Shown piece after piece: positions 1-11,545 of a stretch of 64,000 nucleotides of DNA. Origin of the DNA: Bolinopsis microptera (Eukaryota > Ctenophora > Tentaculata > Lobata > Bolinopsidae); contig NC_087078.1 of NCBI RefSeq assembly GCF_026151205.1, forward strand, positions 5,535,675-5,599,674, given 5' to 3'. A program made the position numbers and the translations under genes. Below the pieces are notes generated by a model that had not been told where the DNA came from, ran no database searches, and saw only the letters and a list, made by a program, of their open reading frames with translations. The stretch's first letter is position 1. Every line of letters begins with the position of its first letter.

Positions 1-141
1 CTATAATTCTTATTTTTATGCTCAATGTTTCGTAGACCACGTTTGAAAGTTTCAAAACGATCTCGGACTGAATATGTTACTTGGATTGTAAAATTTACTG
101 CAACTGTTCTTGTGAAGTTGGTCTTGATTTTATCTAGAATC

Positions 142-862
142 TTTTTTGGGGGGGGGGGGGGGGGGGGGGGGGCCAACCATATTAAAGTATATTAAAATGT
201 AGGATTTTTCCCGATTTTGACCCGGGGATATACTTTAATATACTTTAATATACCTACAATATACTTTAATATCCCTATCTCCTTGGAGGCCTACTTCAAA
301 AATTGTTGCCCAAAATAAGCTTGAAATGCAATTCTTAATCTATTCCAAAAAGTTCTTGAAAAAATATTGAAAACTGATGGAGTTATTTCAATTTTAATGA
401 AGTCATTTTGGCTAGTATTCCGAACCGAGATATTATGTGCAATTTTCCCAATTTTGTTCATGGAGGTCTTTTTACTTAGTATCCACTATATTCAACAAAC
501 ACTGAGTTATATCTTTCACATAGAGTTAGTCTCATTAAAAAATATTGAAATTTTATCGAATTTGGTCAAAAGCGAATTTGGGCAAAAGCGTATGCCCAAA
601 TATGGGCATACTTTTTAAAGCTCATAGCTCAGCCAATTTTTGACCAATCTGGATGGAAATTCATGTACTAGTCCTAAAACAGGCTTATCTTGCGAATCTG
701 AGTGAAAAATATAGTTCATCATGTAAATCTTAACGAAGAATATAAATCTTCTAATTGTAGGTATATTAAAGTATATTAAAATGTAGGATTTTTTCCGATT
801 TTGACCCGGGGATATACTTTAATATACTTTAATATGGTTGGCCCCCCCCCCCCCCCTTTTTT
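142..862. mobile_element. Foldback (MITE-like) element with G25/C15 caps
   Basis: A run of 25 G (148-172) followed by CCAACCATATTAAAGTATAT is mirrored at the right end by the inverse, ending in GGTTGG and 15 C (842-856). Six T flank both sides (142-147 and 857-862), a possible target duplication. Inside each end lies the same ~80-bp segment in direct orientation (about 178-255 and 760-835), centred on GATTTTGACCCGGGGATATA and itself near-palindromic. No transposase ORF is present. I read it as a non-autonomous foldback element. The homopolymer lengths may be assembly estimates. Confidence 0.6.
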
Positions 863-895
863 GTACTGAAAAATAACCTCCTACCCAATACAGAA

Positions 896-1727
896 ATGAG
901 TTCGTTACTTTTGCTGCTACTAGCGTGTTTGGTGGGCGTGGCACATTCCTGCTCCTGTGCCCGAAGGAGGTACAATGCTGAGGTTTGTGACGACAGAGTA
1001 AAGTACATCATCAAGGTGAAGATAGAACAGGATCTTGATGATAAGGAATCATTTAATGATGATGACCAGGTACGTAATTTCAAGTCCATTTCAATTGGAA
1101 TTTCCGGCAGCTTCGATAACAATCCTCGGCCTCTTTTATGTATTTCTTTTCTTTCGTAACACAAAGTTAGTAAGTAAAAATTCACATTAAGTCAGCTTCC
1201 CATATCCAGAATCTTTCAATAATTGTATTATCCAGGGCGACGTGGACTCCTATGTTTGGCCGCCTCTCACTACCGACATGCCGACCACAACCACCACGGA
1301 CTGGTACAGGATCCGCCGAGTACGAGCCAAGATCCTCCACTTCTACAAAGGAAAAGGAGAACTGGGCACGGATATAATCCTGGAGAGTGGCATGATGGAC
1401 TCCATGTGCGGTATTGGTGCCTGGCTGACCCCCGGAGAGAAGTTCGCTCTTTCAACCAACAGTCTGGAGGTAGCCAAGATGGGCCTCTGTTCCTTCAACT
1501 TTGTGGTTGGAGGCTGGGAATGGGACCAAGTGGAACCAGTGCTGAAGAACCATGACTGTGACTGCAAGTTACAGGCGTGTCGGATGAGGGTAAACAGAAA
1601 AGTACTCCGAGGAATGTGCAAGGATACCGCTGCTTACTGCGCTCAAGATGACAAAGGGAAGTGTAGGTGGTACAATGCTGAGTCTATAGAATCTTGTAGA
1701 CTTCCCCCGTACATGAGAAGGAACTGA
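896..1727 (+). CDS. TIMP: Tissue inhibitor of metalloproteinases (TIMP)-like
   Basis: Two exons, 896-1069 and 1236-1727, join in phase 0 (donor CAG|GTACGT, acceptor TATCCAG|GGC) to give 220 aa. A hydrophobic signal peptide (residues 1-18) is followed directly by Cys-Ser-Cys. In TIMPs the mature N-terminus is a Cys-x-Cys whose free amine chelates the catalytic zinc of matrix metalloproteinases. The next Cys lies ~13 residues on, followed by a beta-strand-like VKYIIKVKI, as in the TIMP/netrin OB fold. The second exon carries about ten Cys and a C-terminal CRWYNAESIESC stretch resembling the TIMP C-subdomain. The acidic linker at the exon junction and a PTTTTT run look lineage specific. The protein would be secreted and inhibit extracellular metalloproteases. 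The start codon lies 34 bp beyond the foldback element, so that repeat sits in the promoter or 5'UTR. Confidence 0.85.
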
Positions 1728-2430
1728 ACACTCGGACCCTGCCAAGAGCAATTACTTACAAGAACAAATTTATTCCAAAGAACTGTGAAGAAAGGACGCC
1801 CATGTTTTCCTTAACGAATGATACCCGTACAATATTTATTTGAAATATTTACAATTTACGAAGAGGTATAGCAAATATTTATCGTTCTGAACCACCACGA
1901 GAACTCGATCCACTCCATGCATGGTTGGTAATATATCACGAACACTTATTACGTGGTTGATATTGCGTACACTTAAAACGAGCTGATGATATGATGTGTT
2001 TATCCGTTTGTTGTAACTTTTATCCTAAATTTATAGTATTTTTAGAAAAATGACAAAAGTGTTTTGCTGTGGCCTGTGTCCAAAATCAGATTTAATCCTG
2101 GTACAATGAAAATAATTAAGAAAAAATTGGAAAGATCTAAAAATTATAAAAACGTTAACACTTGTCGGTGATTGTTCGAAAAACTTGAGCACTAGCAAGA
2201 CCCTAGCATTGAACGAAAAAAAAACAATACAATTCAGTCCAAATGATATAGAGAATTGCGTGCATATTCCCCAAAATTCTTTAATTTAACAGTTACAATT
2301 GTTTATATTAACACAAAATAGAATTGCGTATATTTTATCTATTTACAAATATCCCATCCCTATCAGTTCTTTATCTTGTTCCTCTCACTTTGCAGGGAGT
2401 TGAAGATTGATCATTATTTGGATCTTTTCT
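1728..2430. other. Intergenic, convergent 3' flanks
   Basis: This ~700-bp AT-rich gap separates the TIMP stop from the last exon of the minus-strand LOTUS-Tudor gene. A TTTATT near 1834 would be an AATAAA on the minus strand. No further coding signal was seen. Confidence 0.5.
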
Positions 2431-5400
2431 TCATCGTTTCCTGTTGACTTGCATTAAATTCTTCAGAAATTCAGAAGACGAATTATTTGCACCGCCCTAA
2501 AAAAGCAAAATGTCACATCACAGGAATGTGGGCAAGAAACCCCCAAGAAACCATGAATTATCACTGATTGAGCGTGCAGCGTGGCTCATTGTTACTTGTT
2601 AGATATCCTAAAATGATTACAGAAAGTTCTTACATGGTTAGGGAGAAGCGGGGCGTCCCAGAGATTGGAAGTTTGAGGAGGGTTTGTAACTTGTGGTGTG
2701 GGGACTGGGTTGTCAACGTGGAGGGAGGATATGTTAATGTGGCTGTTATCAATAGTCGGTGTGTCCTCGTCCGCCAACCAATCGTTCAACCCTGTGGAGG
2801 TCTTGTACTTAAAATATATATCACATGTATAAAGCGTATATTATATATACCAATATTATGATTAAAGAAGTGGTCATCATGTACAGAACATAATATCGCT
2901 GAGTGAAAAATGTGAACTCACAGTCATCGTCATCATCTTCGTCGTCGTCATCTACAGTGAAGCTGTCATTTGGAGTTGATGGGGCGTTGTTAATAACACC
3001 ATTAGTAGGAGAGATGTTCTCTGCAGATCCCACAGCTACCAAGACATCACTAAAGTGTCTATCTTCATCATCGTGCGTATCTATAACGTTCAGTTCGACC
3101 TCCTGTGAAAAATACGTCTTTTGAAATGTGGGTTGTGACAGAAAACTCTCTTCGCATTTATCCATCTCTTTGGATCACTACCCAGACAAACTAAAAGCGT
3201 GGGGTGACAGGATGATTAATCATAGTGTTATTGCAGTGCAGTAGCAATCTTCCGTCACGTTGAATGTTTCGCAGGGTACTGCAACACACTGACAGGTGAA
3301 TCTGACACAGTGACACTTGACAGGTGAATAATTTTAAACTTAAATCGCTTAGCTGCCAGCCATCCGCGGTAGGACACGATCAGCCAGAGCGATCGCTATA
3401 AAGCTAAGCTAGCTGCGCGCGCGTGCTCACGCGCATATCTCCGGTAGTCACCGGCTACACTTTCATAAAATGATTCACGTTTGTTGTTCGCGCGTGCCGC
3501 AAAGTCCCCACATCTGACAGTCAAACAGGGTTAGACTACCCATGTAGGAGATTGCAACGAGTCACAGATCACTGATCACATATTATTACTATATCCGACC
3601 AAGCGCGAGCGTTAACAGCTAATTCAACATAATGTACATTCTTAATAAGTAGTAAAACGAACCTGATCTGACTCGAACATGATCTTGGCGTAGTACAGTT
3701 TATCAGTGTGCTTTGGTCCAAAGACATCCCGACTTTTATCGTCCCAAGTCTTGCTATTGAAGGGTCGAATATCGCACAACCCACACCGTCGAGTAAAAGA
3801 TTTGACCAGTCGAAACTGATCATTGATCCTGAACAAGCACGCAGGCGCAACTTGTGATTTCTCAGCAGTGTCGACGGCACGAACGGCAACAATATCTGCG
3901 TTAATTGTAGACTCCACTACCGCTCTGTGATAACGATCGTGTTCGTCTCGATATACACACAATTGATCCTTTTTGTAGGGTGGTGAGAGACTGTGCTTCA
4001 CTCTGTTCATCCTCACATTGTAGAACTGACTAAAAATAGTTTTGGAAAATTAGGTGATTGAAATTTGAACAAGTTGTGATGAGATGTATAATATCACGAT
4101 TCCTCCATGTCCAACAATCAGTATACCTTATCAGTTATCACGGAAAAACAATCTTACAAGCAGTTAAATTAATATATAAAAAAATAGAAGCTTAAATCGG
4201 GAGGTACCGGATACAGCGTTACTAACACTTCGCCTTATTTAACTTTAATTATCACATACTTTAGTTTTTGAAAGAACTGTTTGTATTCTTCCGTCGCTTC
4301 AGGCGAATCTTTGTAGAACCACACGTAAAACTCGTTCGGTGAGTATATTTCCTTTATATAAATGATAACAAATTCTCCATCTGCTTGGAAATCCTGAAAC
4401 AGAAAAACTTGCTATTATAACAAACAAAGCAGTCGCTAAGAACATACTCTGAATATAGTTTGGCTATACGACTTGTACACAAGTCTCACAAAAACCTGAA
4501 GAGACTATTAAAGTTCAATGATATGATGTAAAGTTGCTATGAAAAGCAAGTATCAACTATAAGAAGCATCTCGTAAACAATAACCAGTGTATCACATGAT
4601 CAATCTCTTATAGTTCAAGTTTCAACTATATAATTATATATACTATTGTATATAATATACAATAAGAACTCTATAAATTATATCTGCACAGTATGAGTAA
4701 CTAAGAACATGAGCAATTACATTTAACAGGTTACCGATCACACAATTTACCCTAAAGCCGAGTGATATCTCCTCTTTTCCAGTCAGCACAGGTCTATCAA
4801 CAGCTGCTTGTCCCTTCAAAGAGGTTTCCTTTTTCTGGTAGGATGTCGTCTGTCCTGTTGAAGAAGATGCCCGATTCTGTTCAGGTGATATATAATGTTG
4901 TGCTGCTGCTCCAGACATGAGGGGGCCATTGCGCGGCTCAGAGAAACCAGGCGGAGCGGCAGGGGCCTCTGGGGCTATCTCAGCGATCAACAACAGTCCA
5001 GCTGCGAGTGTGAAAATTAGCGTTATATGACTCGAGTTACACGACAATTATTACTGATTGTTCTAAATAATAAGCTCGCGAATGATGTTGCAAATATTCA
5101 ATACTATGGTTGAAGCTGTAAGAAAATGATATCTATTATTACTGGATAATTTCATAATTTAGCTAATTGGCTAATTAAAGGATTCCTCGTATTCATTTAT
5201 CCGGTTTGAAGATATCTCACCATTGGTGCGTGTCATTGATACCATCTCACTGTAGTTAAAGAAGATGTGCCACAGTGACTTGTAACCGTAATCTGCTGCT
5301 ATTAGTTTCCGACTATTTCTGAAGAATAGCGTGAAGTTTGAACTTAGTATCAAAATGGAAAATGAGTTGTTCTGATTGGTAAGTTTGTGTCACGTGGTGT

Positions 5401-5932
5401 GAACTGTGATTGGTTGATAAAGTTGAATTGATATATTTTTCATGTACGGTAATCGAAATTCATACCGTAATCGAAATTATCTCAATATCTAATAAAACAG
5501 AATAGACTGCATTTATGATTATAATGGGTAGTCTAAAACAGTGGTTAAACTTACAATCGTTGGTAAACGTTATCGAATTCTCCGAGCAATAAACCGTTAG
5601 GATCTGAGTTTAATGTGCTGTAGATGGAAAGTAATACTCTATACGATAAATCCTGACCTGAAATGAGACATTCTTTAATATAAACAGTAACAAAGAATTA
5701 AAATAGTTAATGATGCAAATATGTTAAGTTTTCGAAAGACGCGACATAAATGACAGAAATAACTTGATTCAAGCCAGAGCTGGTTTTGATCGTTGGAAAT
5801 TAAATTTGTACCCTTGTGTTTGAGGTGAATAATCCATGAATTATTGTCGGATTGTCTGATTTTAATCTCATCAATAAGGTCGAGAAGTTCAGCGGCAGAG
5901 CTCCTACCAAACAACATCACGTCTATGTTAGC
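2431..5932 (-). CDS. LOTUS (OST-HTH)-Tudor domain protein, TDRD5/TDRD7-like (5' end not found)
   Basis: Nine minus-strand exons join in phase: 5932-5812, 5657-5555, 5318-5221, 5001-4751, 4393-4260, 4029-3663, 3102-2922, 2791-2634, 2496-2431 (1479 nt, 492 codons plus stop). The first three encode the end of one LOTUS-like unit (SAAELLDLIDEIKI) and a full LOTUS domain: NGLLLGEFDNVYQRL, then DYGYKSLWHIF. A Pro/Ala-rich linker follows. Exons 5-7 form an extended Tudor domain: SPNEFYVWFY, the core DQLCVYRDEHDRYHRAVV, and the flanking strand EVELNVIDTHDDEDRHFSDV. A very acidic stretch (DDDDEDDDDD) and a low-complexity tail end the protein. LOTUS domains bind Vasa-type helicases or G-rich RNA and Tudor domains bind dimethylarginine on Piwi proteins, so a germ-granule/piRNA role is likely. 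There is no start codon in the first exon; the N-terminus lies upstream and was not identified. Confidence 0.8.
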
Positions 5933-6369
5933 CTGGGGACGAACAATTGGTTTGTTAACACGATTTTAAATCTCCAATGACGTAGAGAATTTAATTTTCT
6001 GAATTTTTGTTATGTTATCCGAAGTTTTGTGATTTTAATTGTTCCCCTCATTCTTGTACGTACGAGTTTTATGAAAACAGTAAAACCCATAACTTTGGTC
6101 TCCAAGGATTGTATGGAGCTTTACGAATTTATCTATTAATTGTATAAGATAACATAATATGAGGATATCAACCTAACACAAATGAAAAGTAAGTGACGAT
6201 AAGTGAAACTGTCATGATTTCTGCGTACTGACTTTTTATCACAATTCGAACGGGCAGCAGCAACCGACGGAATTTACTTTGAAAATAAGGAATATATCAA
6301 AGTGGCCCAGCATTAAGCCTAATGGCCCATTGTCCAGTATTGTTCATCAGATCGCCTGAAATTCCCAAT

Positions 6370-7488
6370 TTAAGTATTGAACTCATATTTGACGGCCACA
6401 ATAAGTTCTTGAGTGTGGATATATTCCCTCGCAATGGTCTTCAACGTATCAAAGAACACCTGGTTACTTTTCAAACTAGGAGTTAGACTGCTGGCGTGAC
6501 CAGCCCCAGGAATTACGACAAATTCCAGCAGCCTACCAGCCCTCCGTAGCCTGCCAGCAAGCCTGGTAGCCTCTGTAATGTACTGATCAAACTCACACTC
6601 CATTATAATTGTAGGAGGGAATTTCTCCAGCAGCTTGTCACTAGCCTTACCCGGGAACAGATGAGGACTGGTCTTCTGCTCCTCCCAATCAGCAGCTATA
6701 CAATATTTCCATATCTTCCTAAACGAGGCTGCATTATTTCGTTCTTCCTTTGTCATGGCTTGCGTGTCAGAGAAACAGTAATCATCTACCATAGGAACAC
6801 CAGGTATAGCCAGTTTGACTAGATGACTTTCATCATTTTCAGCCAGCATGACCATGGTACCAAGACAGATGTAGCCCCCGCCACTATCTCCAGCGATGAC
6901 AATCTTAGCAGGATCCACCCCCAGACTCTCACCATTCTTGCTTATGTACTTGACGGCTTCGTAAAAATCCTTGACGTTATTTGGACACCGCGTTTCTGGT
7001 GCAATGCGATAGTCAACGTTGTACACAACAACCTTGAATTCCACAGCATAATGCTTCAAGAGGGCGTCGAAATCAGAAGCAGCCATGGCTATAGCGCCTC
7101 CCCCATGAGCGTAGATGTAAGCGCAGTTTTTTGTCCCACCCTGCAGATCTTTAGGAGTGTAAACTTCAACAGGCACATCAAAATTTCCATCATGTGAAGT
7201 TGGGATTGTGATTGAAGTTGTGATCGTTTGCTCGACACTGTCAGTGAACTTATCACTGGCTTTGAGTATATCTGCATAGGGGGCACATAGTCCGCGCATC
7301 ATATCCACAAATGCCTTGTTAGATTCATCATCGTGATTCTCTATCAGCTCGAGTGACTTCTCAAACATCTCCTTCATCTCCGGTGACGACTCTATCAGCT
7401 CCTCTTGATTTTCCATCGCGTTGACATCGTCATCAAGTTTACCAGTAGGCTTGAAGTGGAAGAGATCCTTCGAGACCACCCTTGACAT
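6370..7488 (-). CDS. Alpha/beta hydrolase, hormone-sensitive-lipase family carboxylesterase
   Basis: A single-exon ORF of 372 aa. The oxyanion-hole motif HGGG is at 128-131, nucleophile Ser202 lies in GDSGGG, the acid is probably Asp301 (CEFDQY) and the base His331 (GAGHAS). This is the HSL / alpha-beta-hydrolase-3 layout of esterases that cleave short acyl or arylacetamide esters. The ~90 residues before the core form a charged N-terminal helical cap, and there is no signal peptide, so a cytosolic enzyme is expected. It lacks introns although its neighbours are intron-rich. It lies on the same strand as, and just upstream of, the LOTUS-Tudor exons whose 5' end is missing, so it may be nested in that gene's intron or be a retrocopy. 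The C-terminal ~15 residues look diverged. Confidence 0.88.
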   Translation of the reverse strand: MSRVVSKDLFHFKPTGKLDDDVNAMENQEELIESSPEMKEMFEKSLELIENHDDESNKAFVDMMRGLCAPYADILKASDKFTDSVEQTITTSITIPTSHDGNFDVPVEVYTPKDLQGGTKNCAYIYAHGGGAIAMAASDFDALLKHYAVEFKVVVYNVDYRIAPETRCPNNVKDFYEAVKYISKNGESLGVDPAKIVIAGDSGGGYICLGTMVMLAENDESHLVKLAIPGVPMVDDYCFSDTQAMTKEERNNAASFRKIWKYCIAADWEEQKTSPHLFPGKASDKLLEKFPPTIIMECEFDQYITEATRLAGRLRRAGRLLEFVVIPGAGHASSLTPSLKSNQVFFDTLKTIAREYIHTQELIVAVKYEFNT

Positions 7489-9473
7489 TTCACCTTCAAA
7501 GCATAGATTAATGTTGGTTCACGTCATTAGTCAATATAATATAAACACTCGAAAGATCGTTCATGTGCGAGAAACTCAATGAATATGGTAAGAAAAGTTA
7601 CAGCAAACAAAACGTCAAATCAAACATCTAAACTAGAGTTTAAGAAAAATAGAAGATTGCTTAGTATTAGTAGGCAATAAGAAAGATAACTGCATAAAAC
7701 AAGAACATCTTATATTCAGCGAGCCAGAGCAGTAAGAAGGCAGCAAACATATGCTTGATAAACCTCACCGTTGAGCAGTAAGCACGTACACATAAAAAGT
7801 AGCTTACTTAGCAAGCACATTGCACAGTTTCTTCTACGATGAAAAGCGTTCTAATAGTTACTGTCTATCAATTGCCTAATATTACCTTTAAGTTTTGTAG
7901 TTGCCATAGGGACAACGCGAACGTGATATATTACTTGAATTGTAATCAGGTGGCTCATAGATTTCGAGCGTGCTAAATCACTCAACACTCGATCTTCTAA
8001 ATTTTTCTAAAAGGGCCCCCCGATAGTTGAAACCAACAGGAATCGATGTATTTTCGGACGCTGGTTCCGAATCAGCCCGGCCCCGATGATATAGGGTAAA
8101 AATATCTCGATCACGGGATATGACCGTATAGGGAAGTTTATCTAATTTCTCGTCAGGGTTACGGTTTCAGCATAATATAATAGAATTAGTACGAAGGTAC
8201 GATCGGTTAGTACTTACAATTAGTATTGTACAATTATAATAGAACCACAAACCTTCACAAGCAGCCAGTGCTGTCAGGGGGTTAATTATACGATAAATAG
8301 AGTATCGCTGACTACTATAATTCAAAATCTTACACGCAATCTGTTGCTGTAACACGATTTATTACGATCTAATAGCTAGAATTTTATTCATAAACTAGAA
8401 TTGACCAAAGGAAACAGGTGAATCGTTGAATAACTGGTAATTGAGTAGAAACTCTCGAAATACGCAACAATTAACAATAAACGTGTAGCTCTGGCTACGT
8501 TTCCACTATTCTTGAGTAACGGTTTTTTTCCCAAAACCAAACCAAACGTGTCACTGCAAGAACTGCCACAAACAGGGCCCGCAACCAGTGACTGCACTGC
8601 GTCACGTGATACCACATGTAGAACCACGCTGTACCGCACGTCGCAGATGCACCACTCTAAAGTGTAAACCACTGCCCTCAGCCCACCAGACCTACACGTG
8701 CTACTAACTAAGCAAAACTACAGATAAACCTACTCGGCAAAACTACTAATCTACACTAATCATTTCCAACGGCTTTTTCACTAATCTATTTGGTTGTATC
8801 AGATTTCAGCATTGTGTCTGATAGAACAGTAATGGTGAAAAGTGTGTCTGATAGAAAAGTAATGGTGAGAAGTGTGTCTAATAAGAAATGTAAAGTTAAT
8901 CTGAATAGAAGCAACAAAGGTTCTAAAATAAACGGTGAAATATGTTAAAACAGCTTTAGAGTAGAATTTACTCTTTCTTAAAACATTAAAAGGGGAAACA
9001 AACACTATCTCAAGCCATTATACACTTTGGCCCTCCGCTTAACTAGACACACACACACCTAGACACATACTATTCACATACTATACCTAGACACTAAAAC
9101 CACTGATCATCCTACAACAACTGTTCTAAAAACCTTAAGAAATACTCGACCCTATTAAGTTCCCTCACGTCCTACCTTACAAGACTAAATAATGCATTGA
9201 AATTCAAAATATCGAAACACGCTTTTGTTTTTTCCGCACCTGGAATGTTATCGTCAGGTAACATCGCATCGAAACTATAAATTAAGCGCTTTCTTCCAAT
9301 TGAAATTTATGACACCAATTGAACCAGCTAGTGCAAATAGTAACGTAATTTAAGTATAGCCCATGAAAATAACGCCTGTTCTTATAAAGTCATATAGATT
9401 ATAGATGCTAAATAAGGGCGAAATGAATCGTCTTCAGAGTAAGAGCTTCAGATAAGAAAATCGCACGGTTAAC
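7489..9473. other. Intergenic/intronic AT-rich stretch with small repeats
   Basis: No supported gene. It holds three tandem copies of a ~30-bp unit containing GTGTGTCTGATAGAA at about 8812-8890, and at 8040-8110 one copy of a dispersed unit also found near 21320. If the LOTUS exons on either side belong to one gene, this would be intronic. Confidence 0.45.
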
Positions 9474-10625
9474 TCAAAACAGAAGATTTATCAGAATGAA
9501 GGTAGGAAACAATATTCCATGAGCGGTTTTTGTTGCAAAGCGATAACTAGAAGCAGTGTTTTCCAGTCCTTGGCACGGCGGTGGCTTGATAAAGTTGTTG
9601 AGACAGGTGAACTGGTAAGTAGTGGCGTTGTTGTGCTCCCTAGCCTCGTATCCGGGATTACATGCCACAGTGATGTTACTTCCGGGTAGGTAGAATGGTA
9701 CTGATGAGTTTTTCACTACCATTCCGTCATCTATCTGTATCCCTTTGTGGCATGGTTCTTTAAGCGTTTGAACTGTGTCAAATACCAAGTCTTGTAACGT
9801 TTCTTTACAACCTGGACAGAGGGCTATTGGATCGTACTTGGTGTTTATTTCTAATGTATAGTAATCGATTATGCCACCTGGTATTGAGTGCCTTAGTACT
9901 ACCAGTTCAAATATTTGGAAAGTAGATTGCGAGCAATTCCTGAGAACAACAGATCTTCCAGGAACAGAACCACCTTGAAAAACCTCCATGCAACTTTTTG
10001 AAGCCTTGTGTTTGATCCTTACCCGGATGGAGTCGATCCAGTTGACAATCCAAAATGAAGTGTCCAAACATGCACTCCACTTGAGATTCAACGTCTTATT
10101 AACTCCTAAACATTTACCCGTGTCTCCATTTGTTATGAGGGCTTCTTGCTTATTTATTCTATTTCTCATTTCGTCCAAATCAATATACTTCGCTTCCAGT
10201 GATCTTTGGACAGGTCTGATACACTCAATATCCCCAATGGTGGTGAACTCCCAATGGCGGTGAACATCTATAGCTGGAAGATTCTTCAACAAGGTGCACA
10301 TATTAGTATAGGATTTGAATACCAAGTAGTTGCAGTGGTCAGAAAACTGGCAGTACTGTTCACATTGTTCCAAGGAATCAGCAGGAAACTGGTTGATCGG
10401 ATCATCACAGCAAACCATCTCATGTAGCTGATAGCATGATTTCTTCAGGTCTTTAAGAAGGCCGATCTGTGGAGTCATTCCGGTGATTAAATTGGTCGAA
10501 CTGTTCTTTTCCAGAGTTCCCGCTCTAGTTGGCGGTGGAAGTGATCCCAAGGCAGGTAGAAGGAGGACCAGGATTATTTGTAGGAGCAGGTTTAACCATC
10601 CCATCCTTGTGTGATCACTGATCAT
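9474..10625 (-). CDS. Secreted or GPI-anchored PAN-like / beta-trefoil-like / CCP protein
   Basis: An intronless 383-aa ORF. Residues ~8-28 are a signal peptide (LLLQIILVLLLPALG). Residues ~63-135 have a PAN/apple-like pattern (LEQCEQYCQFSDHCNYLVF, then a Cys ~10 residues on). Residues ~168-275 look like a ricin-type beta-trefoil or similar lectin-like unit (GKCLGVNK, SCMEVFQGG, VVLRNCS). Residues ~293-354 fit a sushi/CCP module (ITVACNPGYEA, FTCLNNF, PPPCQ). A C-terminal hydrophobic segment after a Ser/Ala-rich site suggests a GPI anchor or a short membrane anchor. Several N-x-S/T sites fit an extracellular protein. The function is unknown; carbohydrate or protein binding at the cell surface is an inference. 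Met8 is an alternative start. Confidence 0.75.
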   Translation of the reverse strand: MISDHTRMGWLNLLLQIILVLLLPALGSLPPPTRAGTLEKNSSTNLITGMTPQIGLLKDLKKSCYQLHEMVCCDDPINQFPADSLEQCEQYCQFSDHCNYLVFKSYTNMCTLLKNLPAIDVHRHWEFTTIGDIECIRPVQRSLEAKYIDLDEMRNRINKQEALITNGDTGKCLGVNKTLNLKWSACLDTSFWIVNWIDSIRVRIKHKASKSCMEVFQGGSVPGRSVVLRNCSQSTFQIFELVVLRHSIPGGIIDYYTLEINTKYDPIALCPGCKETLQDLVFDTVQTLKEPCHKGIQIDDGMVVKNSSVPFYLPGSNITVACNPGYEAREHNNATTYQFTCLNNFIKPPPCQGLENTASSYRFATKTAHGILFPTFILINLLF

Positions 10626-11545
10626 AGAGATTAGAAAACAACTACTAAGTTTTAAATGAACTTTATCTTCCGATACAACGAATTTATTGACAATTTGAAT
10701 AGGTGTGATGCGTTGGTTGCTCCTTCTTTTATCTCAAGTACAATGAAAAATATGAGCGATTAATATAAATGCATCTTTCAAAAACTGTGCCTCAATGGTC
10801 TCTACGTAGAAATGATTCGTAGTCTTTTTTTTTCACTTTTTATTCTTAACTTGGAATAATTGCATTCGAACTTAATGTTGACTTCTACAAACATTCCTTT
10901 AATTTAATAGCTCTTTCATGTACCCGGACGGGCCTGATGCTGACCCTGGTCATTAGAAACACCCCTAAAAGTTCGTTTTTTGACAAAAAATTAAAACTTC
11001 TGTAGTCTCATTTCTGTTTTAGTTACGCATTTGATTCTTGGTATGCGTATAGAAGATCGATACAGCTTTAAAATAAGACGTTCGGCGACCTCTTAGCTCG
11101 GTCATTAGACTCAGTAGGAGTGGTTGAATGTCAAATATCATATAATGCTTATCTTAAAAGTTCTTCCTGTGACAATCTTCTAAAGTTTAATTGGGAAAAA
11201 CGTGGTCCATCTCGAAAAATTAACTTGATTATATAATAATTAAATCGGCTGAACCAACAAAAAGCAAAAGCAACATTAACGTTGGGGCCGTTAAGGCTTA
11301 CGAACACAAAATTCAGAATGTTGGGAATTCAACGAACTTTTTTCTTGGGATTCATTCTTGAATTGGGATAATTGAGTAGTAGTAAATTTTGCGGTTTATA
11401 GAGGTTCCAAAATATAGTGTATTAAATAAATCACATTGGGAGGATATAAACCGCGTGAGTGATATTAAAAAAATTGAAACTGGAGATAAAAGACTCACGG
11501 CAGTCTGAAGACTGGATAAAGTCATGGTATAATCTGTTGTGTTTC
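10626..11545. other. Non-coding stretch
   Basis: AT-rich, with no ORF I can support. It separates the PAN/CCP gene's start from the 3' end of the RRM-LOTUS gene, both on the minus strand. Confidence 0.4.

Noticed and set aside
829-1185. Minus-strand ORF overlapping TIMP exon 1
   Set aside because: Shadow frame running into the poly-C cap; the plus-strand TIMP explains the region.
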